Assembly: GCA_017560255.1 (NCBI GenBank)
Contig: JAFYOI010000035.1
Location: 124,001-188,000 of the forward strand
Direction of reading: 5' to 3'
DNA from: Clostridia bacterium
Lineage (GTDB): Bacteria; Bacillota; Clostridia; Oscillospirales; Acutalibacteraceae
DNA length: 64,000 bases
Of this stretch, positions 8,612 through 17,474 are shown piece after piece; within the stretch, counting starts at the first letter, position 1; each line of letters starts with the position of its first letter. The notes under the pieces are model-generated. The model was not told the origin of the DNA and ran no database searches. It saw only the letters and a program-made list of their open reading frames with translations. Both the position numbers and the translations under genes were made by a program.

Positions 8612-9303
8612 TTGGATTTTATAATTATACTGTAATATTGACTTTTGTCGGCGTTATTTCATCCTTGCTTGGAATAGCGAGTGCATCTCTCGGATTTATC
8701 GGCAGAGCAATTATCTTTCTGATGGTTTCTGGTCTTTGCGATATGTTCGATGGCAGGGTTGCGCGAACAAGGGAGAGAAATGAAAACGAAAAGAAGTTCG
8801 GAATTCAACTTGACTCTCTTGCTGACATCATTTGTTTTGGCGTTCTTCCGGTTGTAATCGGTTACGCGATTCTTATCAAGAAGTATATTTCACCCTTAAC
8901 AACGGATTGGGGAGAGGTTAAAAGTCTCTTGGTTAACCCGATTCCGCCCGTAATAAAAGTTGCTTACATAATCATTTCTTCACTGTTCGTTCTTGCGGCA
9001 ATTATCCGTCTTGCATACTTCAATGTTATGGAAGACGAACGCCAGCAACTTGAGCCGTCACAACCCAGAAAGTACTATGACGGCTTGCCCGTAACAAGTG
9101 TTTCGCTTCTGTTGCCCATTATCTATCTTTTGCAGAAAATTGAGGCGCTCCAGAACTATTTCCACCTTATTTATATGGCGGCTTTGCTTATTATCGCGGC
9201 ACTCTTCGTAATCAAAATAAAGGTGAGAAAACCGGGACTTCGTGATATGTTTATCTTTATCGGAATTGGTTTTGTTGCAAGTGTTGTTATTTTAATGCTG
9301 TAA
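8608..9303 (+). CDS. pssA: CDP-diacylglycerol--serine O-phosphatidyltransferase
   Basis: The 231-residue multi-pass membrane enzyme carries the CDP-alcohol phosphatidyltransferase motif: DG..AR starting DGRVAR near residue 48, then FG...DSLAD. It condenses CDP-diacylglycerol with L-serine to phosphatidylserine. The stretch between AR and the conserved G is 11 residues, against 8 in the general consensus. It starts with GTG, overlapping the upstream stop by 4 bp. psd begins one base after its stop, so the three genes form a tight operon. Confidence 0.9.
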   Translation: MIGFYNYTVILTFVGVISSLLGIASASLGFIGRAIIFLMVSGLCDMFDGRVARTRERNENEKKFGIQLDSLADIICFGVLPVVIGYAILIKKYISPLTTDWGEVKSLLVNPIPPVIKVAYIIISSLFVLAAIIRLAYFNVMEDERQQLEPSQPRKYYDGLPVTSVSLLLPIIYLLQKIEALQNYFHLIYMAALLIIAALFVIKIKVRKPGLRDMFIFIGIGFVASVVILML

Positions 9304-9304
9304 G

Positions 9305-10198
9305 ATGAGTACGATTATAAAAAACAGAAACGGCGAAATCATATCTTCGAACGAAACACAGGATAAGTGGTTAAGGTTTCTTTATCGCAACTTTTTCGGT
9401 AGGCTGATTCTGAAACTTCTTGTCTGTCGCTTTGTTTCCAAAATCGTCGGATGGTATATGAACAGCCGTCTTTCAACCCGAATGATAAAAGGTTTTGTTG
9501 AGAAAAACAAAATCGATATGACTCAGTATGAGAATAAAGAATGGCGCAGTTACAATGAGTTTTTTACAAGGAAACTTGCGCAGGGTGCAAGGAAGATTGA
9601 CTATGACAACGATAGTTTCATTTCTCCTTGCGATTCAAAACTGACCGTTCACCCAATAAATGCTGACAGTGTTTTTTACATCAAAAATTCAGTGTATACC
9701 GTTAGCGATTTGCTTGCGGGTGCAAAAGTGGCTCAGGAGTATGAGGGTGGTTATTGCCTCATTTTCCGCTTGTGTGTTGACGATTATCACAGGTATTGTT
9801 ACTTTGACAGCGGCAAAAAAACGATGAATATTTTCGTCAAGGGCAAACTTCATACGGTAAATCCCATAGCACTTGATAACTGCAATATTTATGCACGCAA
9901 TTGTAGGGAATACACCGTAATGCAAACTGAAAACTTCGGTAAGGTTATCCAGACAGAAGTCGGTGCTATGTGTGTCGGTAAGATTAAAAACTGGCACGAG
10001 GAACATTCTTTTTCAAGAGGCGAAGAAAAAGGAATGTTTGAATTCGGTGGTTCAACAATCGTTTTGCTCGTAAAAAAAGACGTGATTAAAGTTGATGATG
10101 ATATTCTTTCAAACAGCGGCGAGGGGATTGAAACCGTTGTTAAGATGGGTGAGAAAATCGGCAAAAAAATCTGTGTCAATCTGCCCCAAACTGAATAA
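9305..10198 (+). CDS. psd: Phosphatidylserine decarboxylase proenzyme
   Basis: A 297-residue protein with conserved segments FFTRKL (about residue 85), ISPCDSKLTVH (about residue 103) and VDDYHRYCYFDSG (about residue 159). The self-cleavage site is GGST near residue 247, within FEFGGSTIVLL. Processing there generates the pyruvoyl group that decarboxylates phosphatidylserine to phosphatidylethanolamine. The GGST-type site fits the PSD-B/type II group. It is the last gene of the operon with pssA and is followed by a strong terminator. Confidence 0.92.
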   Translation: MSTIIKNRNGEIISSNETQDKWLRFLYRNFFGRLILKLLVCRFVSKIVGWYMNSRLSTRMIKGFVEKNKIDMTQYENKEWRSYNEFFTRKLAQGARKIDYDNDSFISPCDSKLTVHPINADSVFYIKNSVYTVSDLLAGAKVAQEYEGGYCLIFRLCVDDYHRYCYFDSGKKTMNIFVKGKLHTVNPIALDNCNIYARNCREYTVMQTENFGKVIQTEVGAMCVGKIKNWHEEHSFSRGEEKGMFEFGGSTIVLLVKKDVIKVDDDILSNSGEGIETVVKMGEKIGKKICVNLPQTE

Positions 10199-10208
10199 GA
10201 TATAGAAA

Positions 10209-10243
10209 AAGGATGTAACGTGAGGTTGCATCCTTATTTTTAT
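10209..10243 (+). terminator. Rho-independent terminator after psd
   Basis: Arms at 10209-10219 and 10225-10235 (AAGGATGTAAC / GTTGCATCCTT, one G-T pair) followed by ATTTTTATT. Confidence 0.85.
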
Positions 10244-10257
10244 TCAGAGGTGATTTT

Positions 10258-12093
10258 ATGTGCGGAATTGCTGGAGTTGTTGAGTTGGGAAAAACGTTGG
10301 ATACGCAGAGTGCTACATATACTGAAATGAAGAATGCATTGTTACGGCGCGGACCCGACCAAAGTGGGATTTATTACGCTACCAATGCGGCTTTGATGCA
10401 TACAAGGCTCTGTGTTGTTGATATCGAAAACGGAATGCAACCGATGAGTTATCAGACTTGTGAAAGGGATTGCACCTTGGTTTATAACGGCGAACTTTAT
10501 AATACGCAGGAGATTCGCGCTGAACTTAAAGCCGACGGGTTTGAATTCAAAGGCCATTCCGATACTGAGGTTGTGCTGAAATCCTATGTCAAGTGGGGCG
10601 AAAAATGCGTAGAAAAATTCAATGGAATTTTTGCTTTTGCCGTTTGGGATGAAAAAGAAAAGCGATTGTTTGTTGCAAGGGACAGAATGGGCGTTAAACC
10701 GTTCTTTTACACCTTGGTTGACGGCAAGTTTATTTTTGGTTCAGAAATCAAGGCTTTGCTGTGCCATCCGCAAGTAAAGCCACGGATTAACGTGTCTTCA
10801 ATTGCGGAAATTATGCTGATAGGTCCCGGCAGGACGTCGGGTTGCGGCGTGTTTAAAAACGTCTGCGAGTTGCCTCCCGCGTGTTGCGGATATTATTCAT
10901 CGAATGGACTGAAACTTAAAAAATATTGGCAACTTGAAGATAAAGAACATACCGATAATATAAACCAGACAATTGAAAAAGTGCGTTTTCTTGTTACTGA
11001 CGCCATTGAACGTCAACTTGTATCCGATGTGCCTGTTTGTACGTTTTTGTCAGGTGGGCTTGATTCAAGCATAATCTCGTCCGTTGCCAATCGGTATTTT
11101 AAACGAAGGGGAGAAACGTTGCACACGTTTACCATCGACTATCGTGATAATGATAAATTCTTCGCAAAGAGTAAATTTCAGCCGAATAGCGACAGCGAGT
11201 TTGTCGGTGTGATGATGGATTATCTCAGGTGCGAGAATCACGTTGTGACGATTGATACACCTGAACTTGTTTCGGCATTGTTCAAGGCGGTAGATGCGAG
11301 AGATTTGCCGGGTATGGCGGACGTTGATTCGTCTTTGCTTTTATTCTGTGATGAAATCAAAAAATACTCAACAGTTGCCCTTTCGGGAGAATGTTCCGAT
11401 GAAATTTTCGGCGGATACCCTTGGTACAGGGATAAGGAAATCAGAGTGATTGACGGTTTCCCGTGGGCGCAATCCACATCATACAGATACAGTTTTTTGC
11501 GCGATGAATTCGCTGATATGATTGATGCGGGGGACTATGTATATTCTCGCTATGCCCAGACGCTTGAGAGCACGTCAAAAAATGTTGGGTTAAGTCCCGT
11601 TGAGTCAAGGATGAAAGAGATGATGAAACTCAACCTTGACTGGTTTATGCAGACTTTGCTTGACCGCAAGGACAGAATGAGTATGTATAATGCCCTTGAA
11701 GTGAGAGTTCCGTTCTGCGATTATCGTATTGCGGAATATCTGTACAGCGTGCCGTGGGAAACGAAGGATTATAAGGGGTATGAAAAGGGACTGCTGAGGG
11801 AGGCTATGAAGGACTTTTTACCCTATGAAATTTTGTGGAGAAAAAAGAGCCCGTATCCAAAAACACACAATCCGAATTACTGCAAAGCGGTTTCGGATAT
11901 TTTACAGCAGGTGATTGACAACCCGAATTCAAGAATTCTTGAATTTGTCAAAAAAGAACAATTGCAGAAACTTATCGATGAAGGTGCACCGCTGCATTGG
12001 TATGGTCAGCTTATGGCAACGCCGCAAACGATTGCGTATTTTGTACAGATAAATTATTGGTTGGAAAAATATAATATAGAAATTGTTGAATAA
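10258..12093 (+). CDS. asnB: Asparagine synthase (glutamine-hydrolysing)
   Basis: The 611-residue protein starts MCGIAGV, so Cys2 is the glutaminase nucleophile once Met is removed. The glutaminase domain includes LLRRGPDQSG, YNGELYN and GHSDTE. The synthetase domain carries the PP-loop FLSGGLDSSI (near residue 264) and SGECSDEIFGGYPW (near residue 379). It makes asparagine from aspartate, ATP and glutamine. AGAGGTGATTTT precedes the ATG. Unlike the degenerate homolog at 4496-6751, all catalytic motifs are intact and the length is normal. Confidence 0.94.
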   Translation: MCGIAGVVELGKTLDTQSATYTEMKNALLRRGPDQSGIYYATNAALMHTRLCVVDIENGMQPMSYQTCERDCTLVYNGELYNTQEIRAELKADGFEFKGHSDTEVVLKSYVKWGEKCVEKFNGIFAFAVWDEKEKRLFVARDRMGVKPFFYTLVDGKFIFGSEIKALLCHPQVKPRINVSSIAEIMLIGPGRTSGCGVFKNVCELPPACCGYYSSNGLKLKKYWQLEDKEHTDNINQTIEKVRFLVTDAIERQLVSDVPVCTFLSGGLDSSIISSVANRYFKRRGETLHTFTIDYRDNDKFFAKSKFQPNSDSEFVGVMMDYLRCENHVVTIDTPELVSALFKAVDARDLPGMADVDSSLLLFCDEIKKYSTVALSGECSDEIFGGYPWYRDKEIRVIDGFPWAQSTSYRYSFLRDEFADMIDAGDYVYSRYAQTLESTSKNVGLSPVESRMKEMMKLNLDWFMQTLLDRKDRMSMYNALEVRVPFCDYRIAEYLYSVPWETKDYKGYEKGLLREAMKDFLPYEILWRKKSPYPKTHNPNYCKAVSDILQQVIDNPNSRILEFVKKEQLQKLIDEGAPLHWYGQLMATPQTIAYFVQINYWLEKYNIEIVE

Positions 12094-12126
12094 AAGAAAA
12101 ACCGCCCTGAGATAATCTCAGGGCGG
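12092..12126. terminator. Bidirectional terminator between asnB and the Cys/Asp-tail gene
   Basis: Perfect arms CCGCCCTGAGAT (12102-12113) and ATCTCAGGGCGG (12115-12126). The long T-tract (complement of 12092-12101) serves the minus-strand gene; the plus side has only a weak T-tract. Confidence 0.85.
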
Positions 12127-12142
12127 CAATTGTTAAAACGGA

Positions 12143-12346
12143 TTATTCAGCATCCTCGTCGCAGCAATCGCAATCGCAGTCGATATCGCAGAAATCATCG
12201 CAATCGCAATAGCAATCATCTTCGTCGTAGTAGTACTCTTCGAGTTTCTTTCTCTCCAAGTATTTAGAGATAGCGAGGTAAGCAACGCCGGCAACAGCAA
12301 GTACGCCAACGATAGCACCGATAATAGCAAGAACCTGTTTTGACAT
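12143..12346 (-). CDS. Small single-span membrane protein with an acidic cysteine-rich tail
   Basis: A 67-residue protein: a hydrophobic, Ala/Val/Gly-rich helix (about residues 5-28), a short charged linker LERKKLEEYYY, then about 25 residues of almost only Asp, Glu and Cys with eight cysteines, many alternating as DCDC. The start MSKQ is chosen because GGAGG lies 8 nt upstream; an ATG 15 bp earlier lacks a site. It has its own consensus promoter and strong terminator, so it is a real transcription unit. I recognise no family. The tail looks suited to binding a soft or divalent metal or forming disulfides; this is inference. Confidence 0.75.
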   Translation of the reverse strand: MSKQVLAIIGAIVGVLAVAGVAYLAISKYLERKKLEEYYYDEDDCYCDCDDFCDIDCDCDCCDEDAE

Positions 12347-12392
12347 AGTAAAAACCTCCATTATTTTATAATTATCCTATTAAGACAATTTC

Positions 12393-12421
12393 ATTATACA
12401 TTAGTATTACCGCAAAGTCAA
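12393..12421 (-). promoter_or_regulatory. Consensus promoter of the Cys/Asp-tail microprotein
   Basis: Reverse strand reads TTGACT (12416-12421), 17-bp spacer, TATAAT (12393-12398). Confidence 0.85.
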
Positions 12422-12463
12422 TAAAAAACCATAAAATTACATTATTTCCGACAACACAAAAAA

Positions 12464-12483
12464 AGCAACGAGTTACCGTTACT
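12464..12483 (-). terminator. Rho-independent terminator of rpsT
   Basis: Arms at 12464-12470 and 12477-12483. On the minus strand the hairpin is followed by seven T residues. Confidence 0.75.
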
Positions 12484-12520
12484 TTTTGTATTATTCATTA
12501 AAGAATATTTTGTGTTTCAA

Positions 12521-12781
12521 TTACGCAACAGCGTTGAGTTTGCGTGTGAGGTTAGACTTCTTTCTTGCAGCGCAGTTCTTGTGAATAAGACCTTTGCTTG
12601 CAGCCTGGTCAATCTTCTTGCATGCGTAAGCAACAACCTCAGCCTTGTCAGCAGAGTTGTTCTCGATAGCAGCGTAAGCCTTCTTGATTGCAGTCTTAAG
12701 TGCAGAGTTGATCACTTTGTTGCGAAGAGTTTTTGTTGCGATAACATTTACGCGCTTCTTAGCAGATTTAATATTCGGCAT
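12521..12781 (-). CDS. rpsT: 30S ribosomal protein S20
   Basis: An 86-residue, strongly basic, Ala/Lys-rich helical protein starting [10 protein letters not shown], the standard S20 N-terminus, with [21 protein letters not shown] at the C-terminus. It binds 16S rRNA early in 30S assembly. ATG 12781 follows GGAGGTGTAACG; an upstream in-frame ATG would add a non-homologous decapeptide. The gene has its own promoter and terminator and lies opposite gpr, an arrangement common in Firmicutes. Confidence 0.97.
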   Translation of the reverse strand: MPNIKSAKKRVNVIATKTLRNKVINSALKTAIKKAYAAIENNSADKAEVVAYACKKIDQAASKGLIHKNCAARKKSNLTRKLNAVA

Positions 12782-12817
12782 CGTTACACCTCCTTGAGTT
12801 CTTCCATACAAGGTAGT

Positions 12818-12846
12818 ATTCTAACATAAGTTTTTATAAAATGCAA
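12818..12846 (-). promoter_or_regulatory. Sigma-A promoter of rpsT
   Basis: Reverse strand TTGCAT (12841-12846), 17-bp spacer, TAGAAT (12818-12823), with an extended TG. Confidence 0.75.
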
Positions 12847-12862
12847 GTTTTTTTTAAAAAAA

Positions 12863-12891
12863 GCATATCAAATTAAAAATGACAAAGAATA
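12863..12891 (+). promoter_or_regulatory. Candidate forespore (sigma-G-like) promoter of gpr
   Basis: GCATA at 12863-12867 fits the sigma-G -35 GHATR. AAGAATA at 12885-12891, 17 bp later, matches five of seven positions of CATWHTA. No good sigma-A promoter was seen here. The call is tentative. Confidence 0.35.
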
Positions 12892-12924
12892 GTTAAAAAA
12901 CTTGGTCAAAAGGACGGATAAAAT

Positions 12925-13818
12925 ATGCTTGTAAGAACGGATTTGGCATTGGAACGCAGGGAGATTACGGGTTATGGAGAGATTGACGGAGTTGAAATGG
13001 AAAAGGAAGAAACGGGCAACGTTACCGTAACTCGTATCAAGGTTGTCAACAATAATGGAGAAATTGCGATTGAAAAGCCGTGTGGTGCATACGTTACGCT
13101 TGAAGTGCCGCCGTTTTCCAATGATGCAGAACTTTTTGACGGGCGCATCGATGTGCTGGCAAAGGAGATAAGGACTATGCTGCCGGAAAATCTTAACGGA
13201 GGTGTACTTGTAGCGGGACTTGGAAACCGAAAAATAACCCCTGATGCGCTTGGACCCGAAGTTGTTTCTCTGATTTTTACAACAAGGCATATTCAAGGGG
13301 AGATTGCACGAAGTGTGGGGCTAAGTGGACTAAATTCCGTTTGTGCGGTTGCCACGGGAGTGCTTGGTGAAACGGGAATGGAAACGTTTGAAGTTGTGCG
13401 CGGACTTGTTGATAGCATAAAACCGTCGGCGGTGATTGCAGTTGACGCACTCGCTTCGTACAGCGTTTCCAGACTCGGCTGTACGGTACAGATAAGCGAT
13501 AGCGGAATTTTTCCCGGTTCGGGTGTCGGGAACAAACGTTGTGAACTTTCCTGCAAAACTCTTGACATTCCCGTTGTTTCCATCGGTGTACCAACCGTTG
13601 TTGATGCCGCCACGCTTGTGTGTAGTTTGTTGCGGGCGGGGGATGATTGCGACAAAATAATAAATACAATTGAGCCCGATGGTAAACGTATGATGGTTAC
13701 GCCTAAGGAAATTGATTTGATTACTCACCGCGCTGCAAAATATATTGCAATGGGGATAAATTGTGCGTTAAACCCCGTTATTCCTGCAAAAGATATTTTA
13801 TCACTCGTAGCGGATTAG
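12925..13818 (+). CDS. gpr: Germination protease GPR (spore protease)
   Basis: A 297-residue protein matching GPR throughout: VRTDLALE at residues 3-10, GLGNRKITPDALGPEVV near residue 98, ATGVLGETGMET near residue 147, and PSAVIAVDALAS. GPR degrades small acid-soluble spore proteins at germination and is made as a zymogen in the forespore. An in-frame TAA lies two codons upstream of the ATG. There is therefore almost no sequence before RTDLA, where Bacillus enzymes carry a removable prosequence. It is followed 67 bp later by spoIIP, as in Bacillus. Confidence 0.93.
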   Translation: MLVRTDLALERREITGYGEIDGVEMEKEETGNVTVTRIKVVNNNGEIAIEKPCGAYVTLEVPPFSNDAELFDGRIDVLAKEIRTMLPENLNGGVLVAGLGNRKITPDALGPEVVSLIFTTRHIQGEIARSVGLSGLNSVCAVATGVLGETGMETFEVVRGLVDSIKPSAVIAVDALASYSVSRLGCTVQISDSGIFPGSGVGNKRCELSCKTLDIPVVSIGVPTVVDAATLVCSLLRAGDDCDKIINTIEPDGKRMMVTPKEIDLITHRAAKYIAMGINCALNPVIPAKDILSLVAD

Positions 13819-13885
13819 TTAAAGTAATAAACCGAACTTTGCCTTCATATATTTTAATGCGAAAATTAAAAAAAGGAGGCGCACT

Positions 13886-15016
13886 ATGAGCGAAGAAATT
13901 TTAAAAAAATGGAAGAAAAAAGCAATGATTATTTTTATGAAAACGGGCTTGATCGTGCTATGTCTTGTTCTGTTTTCTGCTGTAATTTTCATTTACGAAC
14001 CCGCTGCGGAAAAACTTGGATTTCTTTCGGCGGTGCTCGGAATGCCGGGTGTTGACGTTAAGTATGAACGAAAATACAGTAACTCTTCAGTATCGCTCGG
14101 TGTTAAAATCCCAACCGTTTCCGATATTATTTTTGTGTCTGATGATCAGGGTGAATATTCAACTCCGCTTGATATTGAGGAACTTATCAGCGTTGCGCAA
14201 ATGAACGTGAATTCAACCAAAAAGGGCGGAACAATTATAGAACAAAGTTATACTAGCGGCAGCGCGTACACGGGATATAAAGATTTATGGGTGATGAATA
14301 CAACTGGCAAAACACTTGATTTATCGGCGCTATATTCTGAAAAACCGTCGCTTTCCGTTGATAGCGATAAGCCGTCAATATTGATTTACCATACCCACAC
14401 AAGTGAGAGTTACGTGATGCTTGACGTGGGGTGGTATCCGTCAGGTTTTTCGTCGCGTACCGATGATTGCGGTCAGAATATGGTGCGTGTGGGTGAGGCA
14501 ATAGCGGATGAGTTGAGAAAAGCGGGATTTAACGTGATTCACGACAAAACCATATACGATACGTCTTATAACGGTTCGTATCAGCGCTCACGTGCACAGG
14601 TTGAACGTTATCTTGATATGTATCCGTCAATTGCCATAACACTTGACGTGCATCGTGATGCTTTAACAACGAATAACGAACAGACGATTATTAAACCCGT
14701 TGCAGAAATAAATGGCAAGAAAGCGGCACAAATAATGTTGATAGCAGGCAGGGAGGGCAGTACTATCACAGATTTTCCGAATTGGGAAAATAATTTGAAT
14801 TTTGCAGTTCAGATACAGAACAAAATGAATGAATTGTATTCGGGCGTAATGAGACCGTTGTTTCATTGCTACCGAAAATATAATATGGACGTAACACCGA
14901 ATTCACTGCTTGTGGAGGTTGGCACACACGGTAATACTTTGGAAGAAGCGGTCTATTCAGGGACACTTTTTGGCAAAGCGCTCGGAGAGATGCTCCGAGA
15001 TTATATTTCTACATAA
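13886..15016 (+). CDS. spoIIP: Stage II sporulation protein P (SpoIIP)
   Basis: A 376-residue protein with an N-terminal membrane anchor (about residues 15-36) and a C-terminal SpoIIP amidase/endopeptidase domain. Motifs include ILIYHTHTSESY near residue 169, with the zinc-ligand His residues, and ITLDVHRDA near residue 252. It degrades septal peptidoglycan during engulfment together with SpoIID and SpoIIM. The start follows AAAGGAGGCGC. It lies directly behind gpr, the conserved sporulation pair, and ends in a strong terminator shared with the convergent tex gene. Confidence 0.93.
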   Translation: MSEEILKKWKKKAMIIFMKTGLIVLCLVLFSAVIFIYEPAAEKLGFLSAVLGMPGVDVKYERKYSNSSVSLGVKIPTVSDIIFVSDDQGEYSTPLDIEELISVAQMNVNSTKKGGTIIEQSYTSGSAYTGYKDLWVMNTTGKTLDLSALYSEKPSLSVDSDKPSILIYHTHTSESYVMLDVGWYPSGFSSRTDDCGQNMVRVGEAIADELRKAGFNVIHDKTIYDTSYNGSYQRSRAQVERYLDMYPSIAITLDVHRDALTTNNEQTIIKPVAEINGKKAAQIMLIAGREGSTITDFPNWENNLNFAVQIQNKMNELYSGVMRPLFHCYRKYNMDVTPNSLLVEVGTHGNTLEEAVYSGTLFGKALGEMLRDYIST

Positions 15017-15019
15017 GAA

Positions 15020-15055
15020 AAAACGGCACGGATTTCCATTCGTGCCGTTTTGTGT
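15020..15055. terminator. Bidirectional terminator between spoIIP and tex
   Basis: Perfect arms AAAACGGCACG (15020-15030) and CGTGCCGTTTT (15041-15051), followed by a GT/T-rich run. Confidence 0.85.
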
Positions 15056-15075
15056 GTTGATTTATCACAAAAATA

Positions 15076-17244
15076 TTATGCCTGTTTTGCTTGTGATGGT
15101 TGCTTCATCGTAAGAGAAATTCTGTTTTTTGCGGTGTCAACGCTGAGAATCCATACTTTGACAATATCACCAACCTTGAGAACTTCGCTCGGATGTTTAA
15201 TATATCTGTTCGTGATCTGAGAGAGGTGAACAAGTCCGTCCTGATGAACGCCAATGTCAATAAATGCACCAAAATCAACAACGTTTCGTACTGTTCCCGT
15301 AAGTTCCATTCCATCTCGCAAGTCTTTTATATCAAGAATATCGCTGCGCAGGATGGGCTGCGGTAACTCGTCACGCGGGTCTCTTCCGGGCTTTAACAAT
15401 GCCTCGACGATGTCTGTCAGTGTAGGTATGCCTATATTGAGTCTTTGGGCGACATTTTCAGCGCCGAGTTTTTCAATTCTTTGTGCTAATTCGTCAACTT
15501 TTCTTGCTTTAACGTCCGCTACGGTGTAACCGCAGAGGGTGAGGAGATTTTGTGCCGCATCGTATGATTCGGGGTGAACGCTTGTGTTATCAAGTATGTT
15601 TTTACTCTCTGCAATTCTCAAAAATCCCGCACATTGTTCAAATGCTTTCGGGCCGAGTTTGGGAACTTTCTTGATTTGCGCTCTTGATGAGAATGCGCCG
15701 TTTTCTTCACGGAATTTAACGATGTTCTTGGCGACACCCGAATTAATTCCCGCAACTCTTGAAAGCAAGGCGGGGGAAGCAGTGTTTAGGTCAACTCCTA
15801 CACTGTTTACGCAGTCTTCAACAACGCCGTCAAGTGCGCCGTCAAGTTCATTTTTCGGCATGTCGTGCTGATACTGTCCAACGCCGATGGCTTTCGGATC
15901 AATTTTAACAAGTTCGGCAAGGGGGTCCTGAAGACGTCTTGCGATGGAAACCGCACTTCTGAGAGAAACGTCAAATTCGGGGAATTCTTCTGCGGCAAGT
16001 TTTGATGCTGAGTAAACCGATGCGCCTGCTTCGCTGACCATCATATATTTTACGTCTTTGCCAAGTTCTTTTATCAGTTCGCAAGCAAAGATTTCAGTTT
16101 CCTTTGATGCTGTACCGTTACCGATTGCAATTACTTCAACGTTGTGTTTCTTAATGAGTGTTGAAACGATGCGCTTTGCTTCTTCTTTCTTGTTGTGTGG
16201 GGGGACGGGATAGATAACTCCCGTATCAAGCACAAGCCCCGTTTCGTCAACAACCGCAACCTTACACCCTGTTCTGTAACCGGGGTCAAGTCCCAATGTT
16301 ACACGTCCCTTTACCGGGGGCTGTAAGAGAAGTTGACGGAGGTTTGTTGAAAACACTTTGATTGCGCTGTGGCAAGCGTTTTCTGTGAGCCAGTTTCTGA
16401 TTTCGTTTTCAACGGAGGGGTAAATGAGCCTGTCATAAGCATCCGCTCCCGTATTTCTGACTGCTTCTGTGCAAAGTGAGCCGTTGTCAAGTAAGGTTTC
16501 GCTTGCAATAACGTTCATTGCCTTTACAATGTCAAGTTTTACACTGACTTTAAGGAAACCTTCTCTTTCACCTCTGTCAATTGCAAGGATTCTGTGGCCT
16601 GTTATTTTGGCGACGCTCTCTGAATAGTCGTAGTAGTTTGAATAAACACTGTCCTCGTCTTTTGCCGCAACCGACGTAACCTCTCCAACGACGGTGAATA
16701 GGTTTTTAAGACGTCTGCGGATATTTGCGTTGTCGGAAATCATCTCTGCAATTATATCAAGCGCGCCGCTCAGAGCGTCCTGCACCGTTTCTACCTGAAG
16801 GTCGGGATTTACGTATTGTTCTGCAAGTTTTTCGGGCGTGTCCGAATCTGCATTCTGAGCATAGATCTGGAGAGCGAGCGGTTCCAATCCTTTTTCCTTT
16901 GCGATTGATGCTCTTGTGCGACGCTTCGGCTTGTATGGACGGTAAATATCCTCAAGTTCCGCAAGTGTCGTTGCCTTTTCAAGTGCCTGTGCAATTTCAT
17001 CCGTCATTTTTTCCTGAGATTCAATTGAGGAGTAGATTTCCTGACGGCGTTTTTCGAGGTTTCGCAGGTAAGCGAGCCTGTCTGCTATCTCTCTGAGCAC
17101 TTGGTCGTCCAATGAGCCATGAGCCTCTTTACGATAACGTGCAATAAACGGGATTGTGTTACCCTCATCAATGAGCGCGATTGTGTTTTCAACCTGCCAA
17201 TTTTTTATTTTAAACTCGTTTGCAATAATCAATGAAATGTCCAT
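15076..17244 (-). CDS. tex: Tex family RNA-binding transcription accessory protein
   Basis: A 722-residue protein with the complete Tex layout: helical N-terminal part (ENTIALIDEGNTIPFIARYRKE), a YqgF-like RNase-H fold (LGLDPGYRTGCKVAVVD, about residue 320), helix-hairpin-helix repeats (about 490-560), and a C-terminal S1 domain (GMELTGTVRNVVDFGAFIDIGV, about 640-710). Tex proteins bind RNA and affect transcription and stress responses; the exact role is not settled. It is a monocistronic gene with its own promoter, transcribed away from the polysaccharide operon. Confidence 0.93.
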   Translation of the reverse strand: MDISLIIANEFKIKNWQVENTIALIDEGNTIPFIARYRKEAHGSLDDQVLREIADRLAYLRNLEKRRQEIYSSIESQEKMTDEIAQALEKATTLAELEDIYRPYKPKRRTRASIAKEKGLEPLALQIYAQNADSDTPEKLAEQYVNPDLQVETVQDALSGALDIIAEMISDNANIRRRLKNLFTVVGEVTSVAAKDEDSVYSNYYDYSESVAKITGHRILAIDRGEREGFLKVSVKLDIVKAMNVIASETLLDNGSLCTEAVRNTGADAYDRLIYPSVENEIRNWLTENACHSAIKVFSTNLRQLLLQPPVKGRVTLGLDPGYRTGCKVAVVDETGLVLDTGVIYPVPPHNKKEEAKRIVSTLIKKHNVEVIAIGNGTASKETEIFACELIKELGKDVKYMMVSEAGASVYSASKLAAEEFPEFDVSLRSAVSIARRLQDPLAELVKIDPKAIGVGQYQHDMPKNELDGALDGVVEDCVNSVGVDLNTASPALLSRVAGINSGVAKNIVKFREENGAFSSRAQIKKVPKLGPKAFEQCAGFLRIAESKNILDNTSVHPESYDAAQNLLTLCGYTVADVKARKVDELAQRIEKLGAENVAQRLNIGIPTLTDIVEALLKPGRDPRDELPQPILRSDILDIKDLRDGMELTGTVRNVVDFGAFIDIGVHQDGLVHLSQITNRYIKHPSEVLKVGDIVKVWILSVDTAKNRISLTMKQPSQAKQA

Positions 17245-17298
17245 TCCGGTCGCCTCGTTTCCAAAAAAATACGCAAAAATTTAAATTTCGCCTATAAG

Positions 17299-17326
17299 AT
17301 TATATCATAGTTTTTGAAATAAACAA
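17299..17326 (-). promoter_or_regulatory. Sigma-A promoter of tex (extended -10)
   Basis: Reverse strand TTGTTT (17321-17326), 16-bp spacer, TGATATAAT with TATAAT at 17299-17304. Confidence 0.65.
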
Positions 17327-17365
17327 TACTTTGCTTATAAAATATAAAATTGATTCACATAGATA

Positions 17366-17394
17366 TTGACTAATTACGCCTTTATTAGTATAAT
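17366..17394 (+). promoter_or_regulatory. Consensus promoter of the surface-polysaccharide operon
   Basis: TTGACT (17366-17371), 17-bp spacer, perfect TATAAT (17389-17394). It leaves a leader of about 75 nt before the GTG at 17475. No other clear promoter or terminator was seen until about 33.2 kb, suggesting one transcript of about 16 kb. Confidence 0.85.
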
Positions 17395-17474
17395 ATACAG
17401 AATAGTGGAACAGTATGTAATTTTTTGTGGGACAACGGAGTTTCGACAGTCAACATATAGGGAGGATGACTTTC

